The notes under the pieces are model-generated. The model saw only the letters and a list, made by a program, of their open reading frames with translations, was not told where the DNA came from and made no database searches. This document shows positions 26,429 through 37,197 of a stretch of DNA of 64,000 nucleotides, piece by piece. Location of the stretch: NCBI GenBank assembly GCA_029379385.1, contig CM055614.1:21123994-21187993 (forward strand). Direction: 5' to 3'. The DNA comes from Quillaja saponaria (taxonomy: Eukaryota; Streptophyta; Magnoliopsida; Fabales; Quillajaceae). Both the position numbers and the translations under genes were made by a program. Numbering within the stretch: position 1 is the first letter of the stretch; each line of letters starts with the position of its first letter.

Positions 26429-27405
26429 ATGAGTATCGGTAAGACCATGAGGATGAATTAGACCTATAGGTAAAAAATGGAATGCAATTTGGACCAACGG
26501 TTAGGATATTAGAACAATATTACAGTTTCAAGACAAAAGCTTTGTAACTCTGGGTTAGAGGGCAAAACGATCAAATACAAGTCCGTTTTGAATTCTGGGA
26601 GTACCGACATGATAGTGGGAATGAATACGACCTGTAGGAAGAAACATAATTCCATTTGGATTAATAGTTAGGATATTAAGACAAAAGTTTTATAACTCTG
26701 TGTTCGGGGTGTAAAACGGTCAAATACAAGTCTATTTTGAATTTTGGAAATATTGACATAACAGTAAAACGAATAAGACCTGCAAGAAGAAATGGAATAT
26801 CATTTGAATCAACTGTTAGGATATTATGACAATGTTACAATTTCAAGGCAAAACTTTGTAACTCTAGGTTTGGGGGACAAAATGGTCAAATGCAAATCTA
26901 TTTTGAATTATGGGAGTATCGGCACAACCATGAGAACAAATAAGACATGGAAAAAGAAATGGAATGCCATTTGGATTAACAATTAGGATAACGTTACAAT
27001 TTCAAAAAAGCAAAAAAAAAAAAAAAAAAAACATTTGTAACTCTGGGTTTGGGGGCAAAACAGTCAAATACAAGTCTACTTTAGATTCTAGGAGTACCGG
27101 CATGACCGTAGGGATGAATAAGACTTATAGGAAGAAACAAAATGCAATTTGGAATGGTTAGGATATTAAGACAATATTACAGTTTCAAAGCAAAGGCTTT
27201 GTAACTCTGTGTTCAGGTTCGGGTGGGCAAAACAATCAAATACAAGTTTGTATCAGATTCCAGGAGTAGCGGCACAACTGTGGAGGCCTGGCATGATTGT
27301 AGGGATGAATAAGACTTATAGGAAGAAAAATAATGTCATTTAGATCAACGGTTAGGATATTATGACAATGTTATAGTTTCAAGGCAAAAGCTTTGAAAAT
27401 TTTGC
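26429..27405. repeat. Tandem array, six units of about 165 bp, inside the CACTA element
   Basis: Units start near 26429, 26600, 26747, 26912, 27093 and 27264. Each begins GAGTA-C/T-CGGCA-like text and carries GGTTAGGATATTA, ACAATTTCAAGGCAAAA-like, TTTGTAACTCTG and AAATACAAGTCTA-like landmarks. Units differ from each other by many substitutions and small indels. One contains an A20 run (about 27010-27030). Short ORFs over the array are by-products of the repeat. Confidence 0.9.
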
Positions 27406-28060
27406 TTAATTTTTCTACGTTACTATTTCAAATTAAATACATATTAAGTTAGGTTAAGTATAATTACTTAGAACTTATTTATTTTGACTATTTTTTGCAT
27501 CTCCTACACCCACACCTTTGCATCTTATTTAGGATATATAATGAGTAAACTCGAGACGTCAAAAACTATATAGGATTATGAGATGGTTTTTTTTATATTT
27601 ATAAATAATTTCATTGTTACAATGAATTTTGTATAATATTTTCTTATTTATATCAAATTTAGAATTTAAATATAAATATACTATTATACAAGTATTTACT
27701 TATACAAAATTACAAACTAAATAAAAATAAAACAATAAAAGGATATTTATTCCATTTGCGTTTGTGTTGAGGATTATATGTGTCTGCGAGTTGCCAAAAA
27801 AAAAAAAAAAAAGACTCTATAATGTAGACTAATTATATTGCCGTTCTGCATCTCAGCATCTGTATACCAAACACGAAGTACATGGCAAGCAATTATAGGC
27901 ATCCAAATTTTGTGTCTACATTATAAACGCGAACAGTATAGAAATAATTAATTATTGCATCTGCACAGATGCATAAAATTGTATATGAGGCCAGGGTTTC
28001 TGCGTCTGTTGATAGGGATAGAAAACTATCTGAGTCTGCATTCATACCTTTTGTGTTTGA

Positions 28061-28863
28061 AATTGGCAAACACAGATAATGTTATTTTTAGTATTGAATG
28101 GTCAGGCTGTCAAAAATTTTATGTTTTCACTATTTTGTCTAACTTTAATGAATTATCTAAACTAATCCATTAATCCAAAACTTATACACCAATATTTTTT
28201 TAAAACTATTGAGTATACTTTCAAATAAATCAGCCCAAGTTATATTTGGACATTCTTCTCTAAAGATACAATTAATTAAGCATAAGTCAAATTGTCAACC
28301 ATAGAGCTTTTATCTCCATTTCTTAGTTAAGTTCATTCATACTTATTTATTGTTGCAGCCATGAATTCATATAAATAGCATAAGACTCAAACCTTTTAAG
28401 GACTATCTTTGACAACTTAAACATGCAACTATTAGAGCATGCCTACAAGTACTCAAACATCATCTCGGGTTCGGGGATGTTTCACTTTTCTTCTAAATTG
28501 CATTTTATGCTTTAGAGAATTCAAATCCAAATCTCAAACCCTAAACAAAATAATGCTTTTGTTCAAATATATTGGATGCAATGTAAGAGTTTACAGCTCC
28601 TCAAAACTCTAGTTTTATAATATCAAAATAATATTTTATTAAAGACAAAGAACCCAAACATAAATGAAACAACACCCATCAAAAGAAACAGCTTCACACT
28701 ATAAAACCCACTGGATCGTAGCGGAAATCAAAAGCCCAAACAAACATAAGAACTATAAAAGCCTCACTAGAATTAATCGATTACACAACTTCAAACCACT
28801 AAAAACCTTGCACTGTTAAATAATCCTTTTCAAGAATTTTTATGAGGAAGATAATAACAACAT
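28061..28863. other. Intergenic, left edge of a segmental duplication
   Basis: No gene recognised up to about 28600. From about 28630 the sequence matches 41850-42000 (ATAAATGAAACAAC and AAAAGAAACAGCTTCACACT in both), so the duplicated block includes the 3' flank of the DUF6817-type gene. Confidence 0.6.
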
Positions 28864-30078
28864 TCACCTTACAAGGCCCAAATTATTAATGCCCCAAGCA
28901 CTCTGAGGCCAAGACTTCTCCTTTGCCTTCATCAACAAAACTCTGACCCATGCAATCCAGCCTTCCCAAGATATCGTTTTATCCCAAGGACAGCCCCACT
29001 CCAGCAGAAGCGAGCTTCTTTTTCAGCCTCATCAAACCTTCCTTTTGTTAAATAAACTTGGGTTAAAACCACATGTGGCTCCCCAGCAAATGGATTTTTC
29101 TCGATACACTTCACCAACAATTCCTCAACCTTGTCCAATCCTCTCTTAGACATATCACAAACAGCTTCCCAGTACATGTCCCTTGCAAGTATTTGATCCC
29201 CTGCATCCAAAATCCTTGTGCAATTCTCTAGAATTGGTGGCACCACAAGCTCAATATCTTCGTCTCTGTCATTTTGACATCCACCCACACCATTACCAAC
29301 CCTTTTTTCTCTTCCATAAAAATTTCTTCCTCTCTCACAACCAAAGTGTATACTGCTCCCAGTCTTGATACTAAATTCATCCACAACCCGGGTTTACCAC
29401 CTCCTGGCCAACGAGCCTCATAATTGTTACCAAGGAAATCAAGTCGACCATCCAAGTTCTCAAACAGATAATCAATAAAACTATTCAATGCTTCGGTAGA
29501 ATCTGCCAGTGTCATCAAAACGAAAGCAGCAAATACCCTTCTTGAAATAATAACATCTTCCCCTGTTCTGATGTGCTTTACTTTTATCCCATCAAAAGGA
29601 AGGATTTGCTGCACCTTTTTCCTCCAATCTTCATCAATAAACAACCCTTTCTTCTTAGCATTCCTCAATGATATCTCCGAATGCTGAAGGTGTTGGACAA
29701 GTTCAGAATCCGTGTATTTAAGTAAAAGATCATCATAAATTAATCGATGTCGGGTTACACTGCAAAATAAGTGAATCAAACGCTCGGCAGCCACACCCAC
29801 ATGACCACGTAGACATCGCGTCCAGTTAATGGATCAAATATGGCGAGGTTGACATAAGAATTAGAGTAAGCAGAGTGAAAGAGGCCAGAAAGACAAACAA
29901 CGTCCGGTGCTTTCCAAAGCTTGAGAATTCGGAAAGTATTAAAGAGGTGATAAAAAAAAGTACCATGCTTGTGCCAGCTTTGGCCAGCCCCAACAGAGCG
30001 GAGGACAGAGACAAGTGAGGGTAAGTTGTTTTCAATTGATTCCAGCTCACCGCCAAGAAAGGGACGAGCGGACTCTAA
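28864..30078 (-). pseudogene. DUF6817-type protein gene, copy 1, heavily broken
   Basis: A second copy of the gene at 42006-43275. Readable pieces in order: ESARPFLGGELESIENN and SWHKHGTFFYHLFN (about 30078-29940), SGLFHSAYSNSYVNLAIFDP, then after a one-base loss near 29808 GVAAERLIHLFC through TLVVREEEIFMEE, then after another frame change near 29290 DRDEDIELVVPP through KGRFDEAEKEA. A small deletion near 29010 removes about six residues and shifts frame; the C-terminal WEGWIAWVRVLLMKAKEK is still readable to a TGA at 28864-28866. The first dozen codons are missing beyond 30078. At least three frameshifts plus the N-terminal loss make it a pseudogene. Confidence 0.9.
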
Positions 30079-30610
30079 AATAAGTTTGTTATGGAAAGTC
30101 TTTATCCATTTCCCATTCTTTTATGGATTTGGAACCTTTAAATTTATAAATCCTTTAAAAGTTTTGAAAGTTCCTTTAATACAAGCAATTATGTGTATAA
30201 ATAAATGGTTAAAATGATTTCACTTCTTTATTTTTAATAAACAATAATTCTATTCATCATTGTCTTGAAGGCTCCTTTAATACAAACAATTATGTTAAAT
30301 AAATGGTTAAAATGATTTCACTTCCTTATTTTTAATAAACAATAATTTTATTCATCATTGTATTACTTAGATGGATTTTTTAATTGAGTATTCTAAAAAC
30401 ACTTAGGAAGAAACAGGTTATTCTCTCCAACAACTTGCATCTTATAGGAACTGGTGCCTATTTATAGTCTTGTAATATTCACATTAATCAATTAATAAAA
30501 ACAAATGCTATTATTTTCACAGTCAATATTACTATATCCACAACCTCTAAAATGCTTAAATGCTAATATGTTAGTTACTATATATTGTGTCTTTAGTTAA
30601 GGGTCTTTTA

Positions 30611-31073
30611 ATTCTATGTCCCCCGTGATAAGAAATATTTAATACCCTTATTTCCTTTATTTTCTTTCTTTTTTATAGGAATGTATTCGAATTTATTATT
30701 CTTGAAGTCCCATTTTATACTAGGATACTAATACCTCTAAACTGAATTCAATAAATACTTAAGTAATTATTTATGATATAATTTTTACTCTTAAATCAAA
30801 ATTAATGAAAAAATATATTAAAATAAATCTCCCTAACCCTAACCTCAAAACCCTAATCTAACACTAACCCTAAGTACCCGAATTAAAAAAATATTATAAA
30901 TAATTACTTAAATAAATATTAAATTTAGTTTAGGGATATTAGTGTTCTAGTATAAAATGGAGACTCCAACACTAGTAAATAGAAATGCATTCCTATGCAA
31001 ATTGAGAAAAATAAGGATGTTTAAATGCTTATTTATGACTCTTTAATTATCATGTGTCTAGTAGACATAGAAT
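30611..31073. mobile_element. Fold-back (long inverted repeat) element
   Basis: The left arm (30611 to about 30790, starting ATTCTATGTC) and right arm (about 30890 to 31073, ending GACATAGAAT) are inverted copies. Both arms carry CATTTTATACTAG, a GGATACTAAT/GAACACTAAT-like step and TTAAGTAATTATTTAT. It has no coding capacity. It is absent from the partner spacer copy (40262-41410), so it inserted after the duplication or was lost there. Confidence 0.8.
30829..30876. repeat. Telomere-like CCCTAA repeats in the fold-back loop
   Basis: CTCCCTAACCCTAACCTC is followed by AACCCTAATC and CTAACCCTAAG. Plant telomeres are normally (CCCTAAA)n; here the units are irregular CCCTAA/CCCTAAC. Confidence 0.7.
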
Positions 31074-31165
31074 AAAAAAAATCTTTTAATTAATTGATTA
31101 ATAATAACTCCTAATTTGGTGAGAATCATATTAATTAATTTTACATTATCTCTCTCTCTTGCCAT

Positions 31166-31606
31166 TTGGGGTAGCAATGAGCCAAGCTAGCTCTTGAACA
31201 GCTTGTGAGCTACTCATTAAGGACTCGGATCAAGCTCGGTTCGTTTTTTAAACGAGCTGATCTTGAGTTTTATTTTGAGCTCGTTTAATAAAATGAGCCG
31301 ACCTTAATCTTTCCAAAACTTGGCTCGTGAGCTTATAAGTTGGCTCGTTTAATATTATTTAATAAATTTTTTATTATTTATATATACATTTATAATAAAT
31401 CTATTTATATACAAAAAATTAACTTAAATTGTTATTTGGTTTAGTGGTAATTTGTATAAATACTTACTAAGTGATATTGGGTTCAACTCTCCTAGCCTAC
31501 AAATTTTTTTTTAATTTTCAAAAAATCTTCAAGAGCTCTTAACGAGTCGAGTTGAGCTTGAATATTTGATCACGAGCTTTTAACGAGCTTAAGCTCAGCA
31601 GCCCTA
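31166..31606 (+). mobile_element. Non-autonomous insertion with 8-bp flanking repeat (GAGCTCG-rich family)
   Basis: Flanked by CTTGCCAT at 31158-31165 and 31607-31614, consistent with a hAT-type 8-bp target duplication. The ends are rich in GAGCTCG/ACGAGC motifs, and the middle is AT-rich. A related copy in the opposite orientation lies at about 43545-43945. Confidence 0.6.
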
Positions 31607-33134
31607 CTTGCCATCTCTCCATTCCCCGGAGTAAGGATAAGACAAAGAAGAATTAATTAACCATTGGCCAAATCTCGTGGTGATCACCATTTTAACAAGT
31701 ACATATGAAACCAAATTGATTCACCAAATTAAGCATACAAAATAAAGGAATAAATCATAATAATAATGCATTTGCATATTCTTATGCTTGCAGAATTAGG
31801 AGGTACTTTTAAATTCAGGCCATAATAAAACTCAAAAGTCATTTAAAGAAAAACGATATCATTTATACAGAATTAAAGAATATAATGACGGAATGACAAG
31901 TTAGTCTATTTGAATTTTGAATCATAAATAATAAATAAATTGAATATATAAAACAATATCTTGACAATACCAACTCTTATTTTTTATTTTTGAAAATCCC
32001 CGTGAGTTGGCATCTTATGAATATATAAACTCAAGTGATTTAAATAAAATAAAATAACAATTCTTACTTTATTTATGTTCATAACTCATAAGATACCTTT
32101 TCATTTTACTTTTTATTTGAAAATCAAAAGAAAATAAATGTCTGAAACTTGGTCGGTCATACGTACATTATGCAAGTGATACTACACATAGAAATATGTT
32201 TATTAATAAATTCAAGCACATGGACTTAACTCTCATGATTATATATGTATTAATATTCAATAGTGCTGAATCTTCTATCATATTTAATTTCTGAATTAAA
32301 GTTCCTCACTGTGGTTTGGTATATCTTTTCGCCATAATTAATAATTTTTTATTAAAAATTTCTAAGTATAAAGTTATAATCAATCTTGTGATTATATTAA
32401 AATAAAAAATTTATTCTAACATATATTAAAATATAACAAAAGAGTAATGGAGATTGTTGGAATCAAATATTGCTTCGTTAGTTTAAAATATTAAAACAAA
32501 AATGTTTAAAATTGGTCACATGAATTCAATAATGAATCCAGGTCATATGCTTTGCTTAACAAATGAAAATAACAAGGAAATGAAAAGGAGGAAGTTTTTT
32601 TGTTTTGTTTTTGTGCCAAAGCTCCAATATTTATGATTATAAATTTAAAATTTCTTAAAATTATAAAAATATAGATAGATCTCATCTCAAATCAATAATT
32701 TTAGAGCTCATAATCCCTAAGAAATAAATTTAACACTCGGAATGAACAACCGCAATCAACTCGGGATAGTTGTTGAAGAAGTTTCTCATGATCTCCATTT
32801 GCTCTAAGACTCCAAATATAGTAAGATAGAAAGAATAGGATCAAGGTGATACCTGAAATCTAGTGAGAATTAAATTTTTTTTTCCTTATAAAGGTTAATT
32901 AAGAAACTATTTTTAACTTTTTTTTTTTTTTTTTTGTTGCCAAACCATACTTATATTTTGTATATAATAAAAGTATAGATATTGACTAAAAATAGATTTG
33001 TTTCGAGGTTGGGTTTTTTCATGCACTACAGGTTTTTGATTATTGATTGTTTAAAGGTCCACAAATCCATATACATCAATATTTTATTTAAATAATATGA
33101 ATTGTATTATTTAGATGGATTTATTTTTTATATT

Positions 33135-33390
33135 TTTTATTCATCATTGTCTTGAAAGCTCCTTTAATACAAGCAATTATGTATAAATAAATGGTTAAAA
33201 TGATTTCACTTCATTATTTTTAATAAACAATAATTTTATTCATCATTGTATTATTTAGATCGATTATTTATTTATTTATTTAGTATTCTACAGAAACACT
33301 TGTTAAGAAACATGTAATTCTCTCCAACAACTTGCCTCTCTATAGGAATTGGTGTCTATTTATAGTCTTGTAATATTCACATTAGTTATG
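33135..33390. repeat. Spacer duplication, copy b, left part
   Basis: Matches 30250-30485 (TCATTGTCTTGAAAGCTCC, CTCTCCAACAACTTGC, TATAGTCTTGTAATATTCAC) and then breaks off; the match resumes at 40262, so about 6.9 kb was inserted between. Confidence 0.85.
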
Positions 33391-33855
33391 ACACTCTTAC
33401 CCTAATTAAATAAAGCTCTCCCATTCCATAAAAAACTCAAAACAAAGTTTTTATTTAATTTATTTATATAAATAAAATATATTTTTTCTAATGGGTGCTT
33501 AAAAGCACTTGTTAAACTTCTTTAAATAGAAAATTTGTAGCATGTATTCCGTCAGTTGATTACGATTTTAGTGTTATTTATGCTTGGTGTAATAATGTTG
33601 TGGCATTTTAAGAGAGGATGTGCTTTTTTAGCTCTTTTAGAGCTACTTTTAAAAAGTCAAATTAATAATGTTTGATGAAATAATGTAAAAACTGCTCTTA
33701 ATAAATAGAAGTTACAAATTAGTATTTGGTAAGTTGCTAAAAATTGCTCTAAAAATTTAAATTGATTATAATAGACATTGATATTTAAAAGAGAGGTAAT
33801 AAATATAATGCATTAATTAATCAAAGGAAAAGTATAGATTTTCATTCAAAAGTTA
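33391..33855. other. AT-rich insert sequence, nothing recognised
   Basis: Start of the 6.9-kb block that separates the two halves of spacer copy b. No gene. Confidence 0.4.
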
Positions 33856-34019
33856 AGGTCATATTTGTTTTTTAAAATTTTTTAGAGTAGAAGCCAGCTT
33901 TTAGAAATACCTCAGCTTTTGCTTTTTTTTTTTTTTTTTTTTTTACAAAATATAGAAAAATTGACTTATGCTTTTCATAAGCATAAGTACCCTCCCAAAA
34001 AGAATTACCAAACCAAGCC
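33856..34019. mobile_element. Small MITE-like element with TTA flanks
   Basis: Flanked by TTA (33853-33855 and 34020-34022). The termini are partly inverse (AGGTCATATTTGT against GGCTTGGTTTGGT). It contains a T24-like run. Consistent with a Tourist-like MITE, though the inverted repeat is weak. Confidence 0.4.
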
Positions 34020-34429
34020 TTAATGAATAAATTGCTAATTTTGGAAAGTTTAATTTCTAAAACTATATTTATTGTAACAAATACTCTTAGGGCACTCGTT
34101 AGAAAAATCCAATAATACATATGGGCATAATTTTCTTGAGTAAATAGAAAATTTGTATGACTTTTTTTAATGGATAAAGATAATAGATCCCTATGAAAAT
34201 AAAATTTTTAGTAATTTTTTGTTTTACTATTTATGTTATGATTAATATACTTTTCTTACCTCTAAAAAAAATAATATTTTCCATTGAATATGTAATATTT
34301 GTACCAATCATTTTATTTTTTATATGGGTCTCCGATTCAATGACGGGTGAAGAATATACTAGTATGAATTTAAAAAAAGAAAAAGAAAATGTAATGAATC
34401 TCTTTCGGGTCTAAAGAGCGATATGGTTA

Positions 34430-34516
34430 TTGACCCTCCCCAAAGGGAGGATTCTTGGATTCAAACTCTTGGGCTCCTCCTAGGGTTGCAAGTCACTTAC
34501 CACTACGATCAACCAC
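34430..34516 (-). mobile_element. SINE head (tRNA-derived)
   Basis: Minus strand: GTGGTTGATCGTAGTGGTAA (box A-like) followed about 35 nt later by AGTTTGAATCC (box B-like). These are the internal RNA polymerase III promoter boxes of tRNA-derived SINEs. No clear 3' body is visible. Confidence 0.65.
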
Positions 34517-34993
34517 TTTAAGGTAACATATTAAGGTACTTTAGGATATATATCTAGCTATTTTAACAAAGCATAACATATTAAGGATATATTAGAGATT
34601 TAAAAAAAATATTAAATTTTCAATGCACCTTAATTAATTTGTAGCCTTTCTTCTCCTTCCTTGTCCATGTATGCCTCTCGATCATCTTTTCTCTTCCTGG
34701 TTTATTATCACATTCTATAGAATTCATTTTACATAATAGTAGCTCCGGATTAAAAATTAAAAATAAAACTTCCAACTACCTATGTGAATATGTTTTAACA
34801 AAATTTGCTTATCCAACTTACGATTCACTCATAATAAACACTATTCTCAAATTCAAGGAAGCACCGATATCGATACTTCATTTCAATATGGTACGATATG
34901 TATACATGGATTCGTCATTTTAAAAAAAATCACGACATGAGTACATTAGAGTACATTGAGTTAAATAATTAAAAATATATAATATAACCAAAT

Positions 34994-35071
34994 GTGGTTG
35001 GTCGCAGTGGTAAGCAAATTGTAACTTCAAGAGGAAGCCAAAAGTTTGAATCCCTGTGGGGATTAATAAGT
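34994..35071 (+). mobile_element. SINE head (tRNA-derived), inverted relative to the previous one
   Basis: GTGGTTGGTCGCAGTGGTAA then AGTTTGAATCCCTG with similar spacing. Same family as 34430-34516, opposite strand, about 0.5 kb apart. Confidence 0.65.
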
Positions 35072-35079
35072 GTATAATT

Positions 35080-35662
35080 CAATGTTTTAAATATCAAACT
35101 GGTGATCGACTTGAAAAATTTATCTGAGTCTGAGGTCATTAGTTTAACCAGAATCGGACCGGAATGATCTCATAAATATATTTTAAATATTATATAATTT
35201 TTTATTAATTATAAATACGCAAGAAAACAAAAAAGAACAAAAAATAATTCAATATTCATTATAATAAGAAAATCAAATCACAAATAGTCAAATATAGTTA
35301 CTAATAGTTATTACGTCAACTGTTTGATTTATTGTGTATTATAACATTCAAGTTTGAATTAAAATCATAAAGGTAATATCAATATAAAATATAATTATTT
35401 AACTAATTTTTAATATAAAATATAAATATTTCACTAATTCTAAATACAAATAATAGTTTTTCTTAATAAATTAATAAAAAATGATTTGGCCTTATCAATT
35501 AGGTACCGGTTTTACCTGTTCTTCCAGGTTCTTACAGTTTTTATCTGTTTTGACCAGTTCAACCAAAAAAATGATTATTTGATTCAACCAAGTCTGATTT
35601 ATCACTAGGGTGACGATTCAATCGGTCCTAATAGTCAAGTTGGTCTGGTTTTCAAAGCATTG
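35080..35662. mobile_element. hAT-type MITE with 8-bp target duplication
   Basis: Termini CAATGTTTTAAATATCAAAC and (inverse of right end) CAATGCTTTGAAAACCAGAC form an inverted repeat. Identical 8-bp direct repeats GTATAATT flank it at 35072-35079 and 35663-35670. It is 583 bp, non-coding, and inserted just after the plus-strand SINE head. Confidence 0.85.
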
Positions 35663-35752
35663 GTATAATTATATAATTAGAAATTTTATTTAAAGTAATT
35701 CCACCGAAACTAGAAATTTCTTATTTTGTTTGTTAAAATATATAATATATAA

Positions 35753-35756
<4 letters not shown>

Positions 35757-35790
<34 letters not shown>
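35757..35790. repeat. (TA)n microsatellite
   Basis: About 17 TA units. Confidence 0.95.
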
Positions 35791-35795
<5 letters not shown>

Positions 35796-36039
35796 CTATA
35801 GCTAATGACCTAAAGTACCAAATAAATTGCACTTGAAAATAGAAAAAATAAAAATAAAAATTAATACATAAACAACACGTACTAAAGAAGTACAAGTATT
35901 CAGTGCATATTAGGCGAATACGGCATGCATTTTAACATAGCCATGTTTCATAGCTCAAATCTAACAATTATTAGAATTAGTGCTGTTTTAGATCAACCAT
36001 CCCTATTTATAGTGTTAGAGCCTTACTCTTGAAAACCAA

Positions 36040-36290
36040 TCAATTGGTGATAGAGATGCCCATTTATTTAGAAGGATTGTGAAGCCTTGTAACCTTAGCA
36101 ATGTGAAAATTCACGCATTGACACTCCCCTCAAGTGAAACTTGGAGATCCGAAATCGTGAGGTGAAGCCTATCAATCATAGGCCGATTAATCATCGGGTG
36201 TGGGCATACTGGGACGATCCATCAGTCGTAGGTTTAGCTCTGATACACACATTGTTAAGACTAGATGACTTCATAATTCTTAAGTAAATG
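36040..36290 (-). mobile_element. Degenerate copia LTR/primer-site remnant
   Basis: Plus strand GGTTTAGCTCTGATACA near 36230 is the complement of a TGTATCAGAGCTAAACC-like primer-binding region (initiator tRNA-Met type). CTCCCCTCAAGTGAAACTTGG nearby is typical of the DNA next to plant copia LTRs. No ORFs remain. Confidence 0.4.
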
Positions 36291-36615
36291 AGCATCTTCT
36301 CTTATCTCTAATTAATTAAATTTTAAGAATGAAGTTCTAACATAAGGGAACACTTAGCATATTTGAGACAAGACCTTTGGTAGACTCTAATTTGAAGGTA
36401 TGTCTATGTCTATTGGTGTTTATTGAGAAATTGAACTGATGTTGGGCCAGTAGAAATTTGGACCATTGGGACACCATGGACAACTGTTACTCTAGGTGCA
36501 CGATTATGTAGGTAATGAATTATATATATATATCCAACGATTTGGTCCATATATATGATTTTGAGTTTCTGTTGACTAGTTTTCTCTGAATCAGATAGCA
36601 CACAAGGAACCTTGT

Positions 36616-36900
36616 TGTTAATACAAATATTAATACAGCCCAATAAGCCCAGGCTCACCAAAAGCCCTGCAAATACAAGCTTTCACACTCTCAAAAAAAG
36701 TCCATCTCTCTACACTTTACAGCTCTCCCCTTATCTCTCTAGATATTGACTTGAGTTTCGGAGTGTTGACAGGTTTCCAGACCACACCCCTGCAGGTCTC
36801 CAGCTTGGACAAGTAGTAGGCATTGAGGAGACCTCCAGCTCGGACATATTGAGGAGACCTCATCACCAGGTCTCCAACTCGGACAAATCCGACATTAAAA
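36616..36900 (+). repeat. 5' LTR of the non-autonomous element
   Basis: Starts TGTTAATACAAATATTAATA. It ends ...GACATTAAAA, where the 3' LTR has ...GACATTAACA, so the expected terminal CA is mutated. Confidence 0.9.
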
Positions 36901-36918
36901 TTGGCGCCGTTTGTGGGA
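36901..36918 (+). promoter_or_regulatory. Primer-binding site of the non-autonomous element
   Basis: TTGGCGCCGTTTGTGGG immediately follows the 5' LTR. TTGGCGCCGT-type sites are used by many plant gypsy-related elements; this one is not the initiator tRNA-Met type. Confidence 0.8.
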
Positions 36919-37197
36919 AATTCATATGATTTGAATTTTCTAATCTCCACGCAGCTGTCTAGGTCTCCATCTCGCTAAATCAATGTACCAAGTTTCCTGG
37001 TCTTTGCTCCATAAACAACCTTCACAAAATATTCAGCCAACACAATAAAACTGACCCTCATTATTGGAGCACCCATTCTTCACCACTTTAATTCTCACAC
37101 CCGAGCACTCAAACACTTCAACTCACACAGCTCACCACCTCTCCAAGATACATCAGGAACGCCTGGTTTCTCAAGCAAAACAGAGAGCACCCGAGCA

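Larger units (their letters stand above)
22215..28060 (+). mobile_element. Decayed autonomous-type CACTA element
   Basis: The region contains a TNP2-type transposase pseudogene in its middle and, on both sides, sequence rich in ACGTCTG/GCGTCTG/ATCTGC-like motifs typical of CACTA subterminal regions (about 22240-22580 and 27760-28060). An internal tandem array lies between the transposase and the 3' side. I could not see intact CACTA termini or a 3-bp target duplication, so the limits are approximate. Confidence 0.6.
30160..33120. repeat. Spacer duplication, copy a
   Basis: This block upstream of DUF6817 copy 1 is repeated, in the same orientation, as 33135-33390 joined to 40262-41410. Landmarks shared: CTCCTTTAATACAA, CTCTCCAACAACTTGC, TATAGTCTTGTAATATTCAC, ACAGTCAATATTACTATATC, GAGTAATGGAGATTGTTG, and AAAGTATAGATATTGAC with GGTTGGGTTTTTTCATGCAC. 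A short unit of roughly 95-115 bp around CCTTTAATACAAGCAATTATG occurs three times (about 30165, 30270, 33155). Copy a has two extra insertions (30611-31073 and 31166-31606). Confidence 0.85.

Noticed and set aside
26792..27161. Two 64-65 codon ORFs with similar sequences
   Set aside because: They are consecutive units of the 165-bp tandem array, not a protein family.
28440..28510. GGGTTCGGGG looked like a tRNA box B
   Set aside because: No box A at the right distance and no cloverleaf possible around it.
29826..30056. 76-codon minus-strand ORF
   Set aside because: A shadow frame of DUF6817 copy 1; the family sequence is in another frame across the same bases.
34193..34414. 73-codon ORF with hydrophobic N-terminal half (MKIKFLVIFCFTIYVMINIL)
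   Set aside because: The composition reflects an AT-rich (T/A-run) region; no family recognised, and it overlaps the end of a SINE head.
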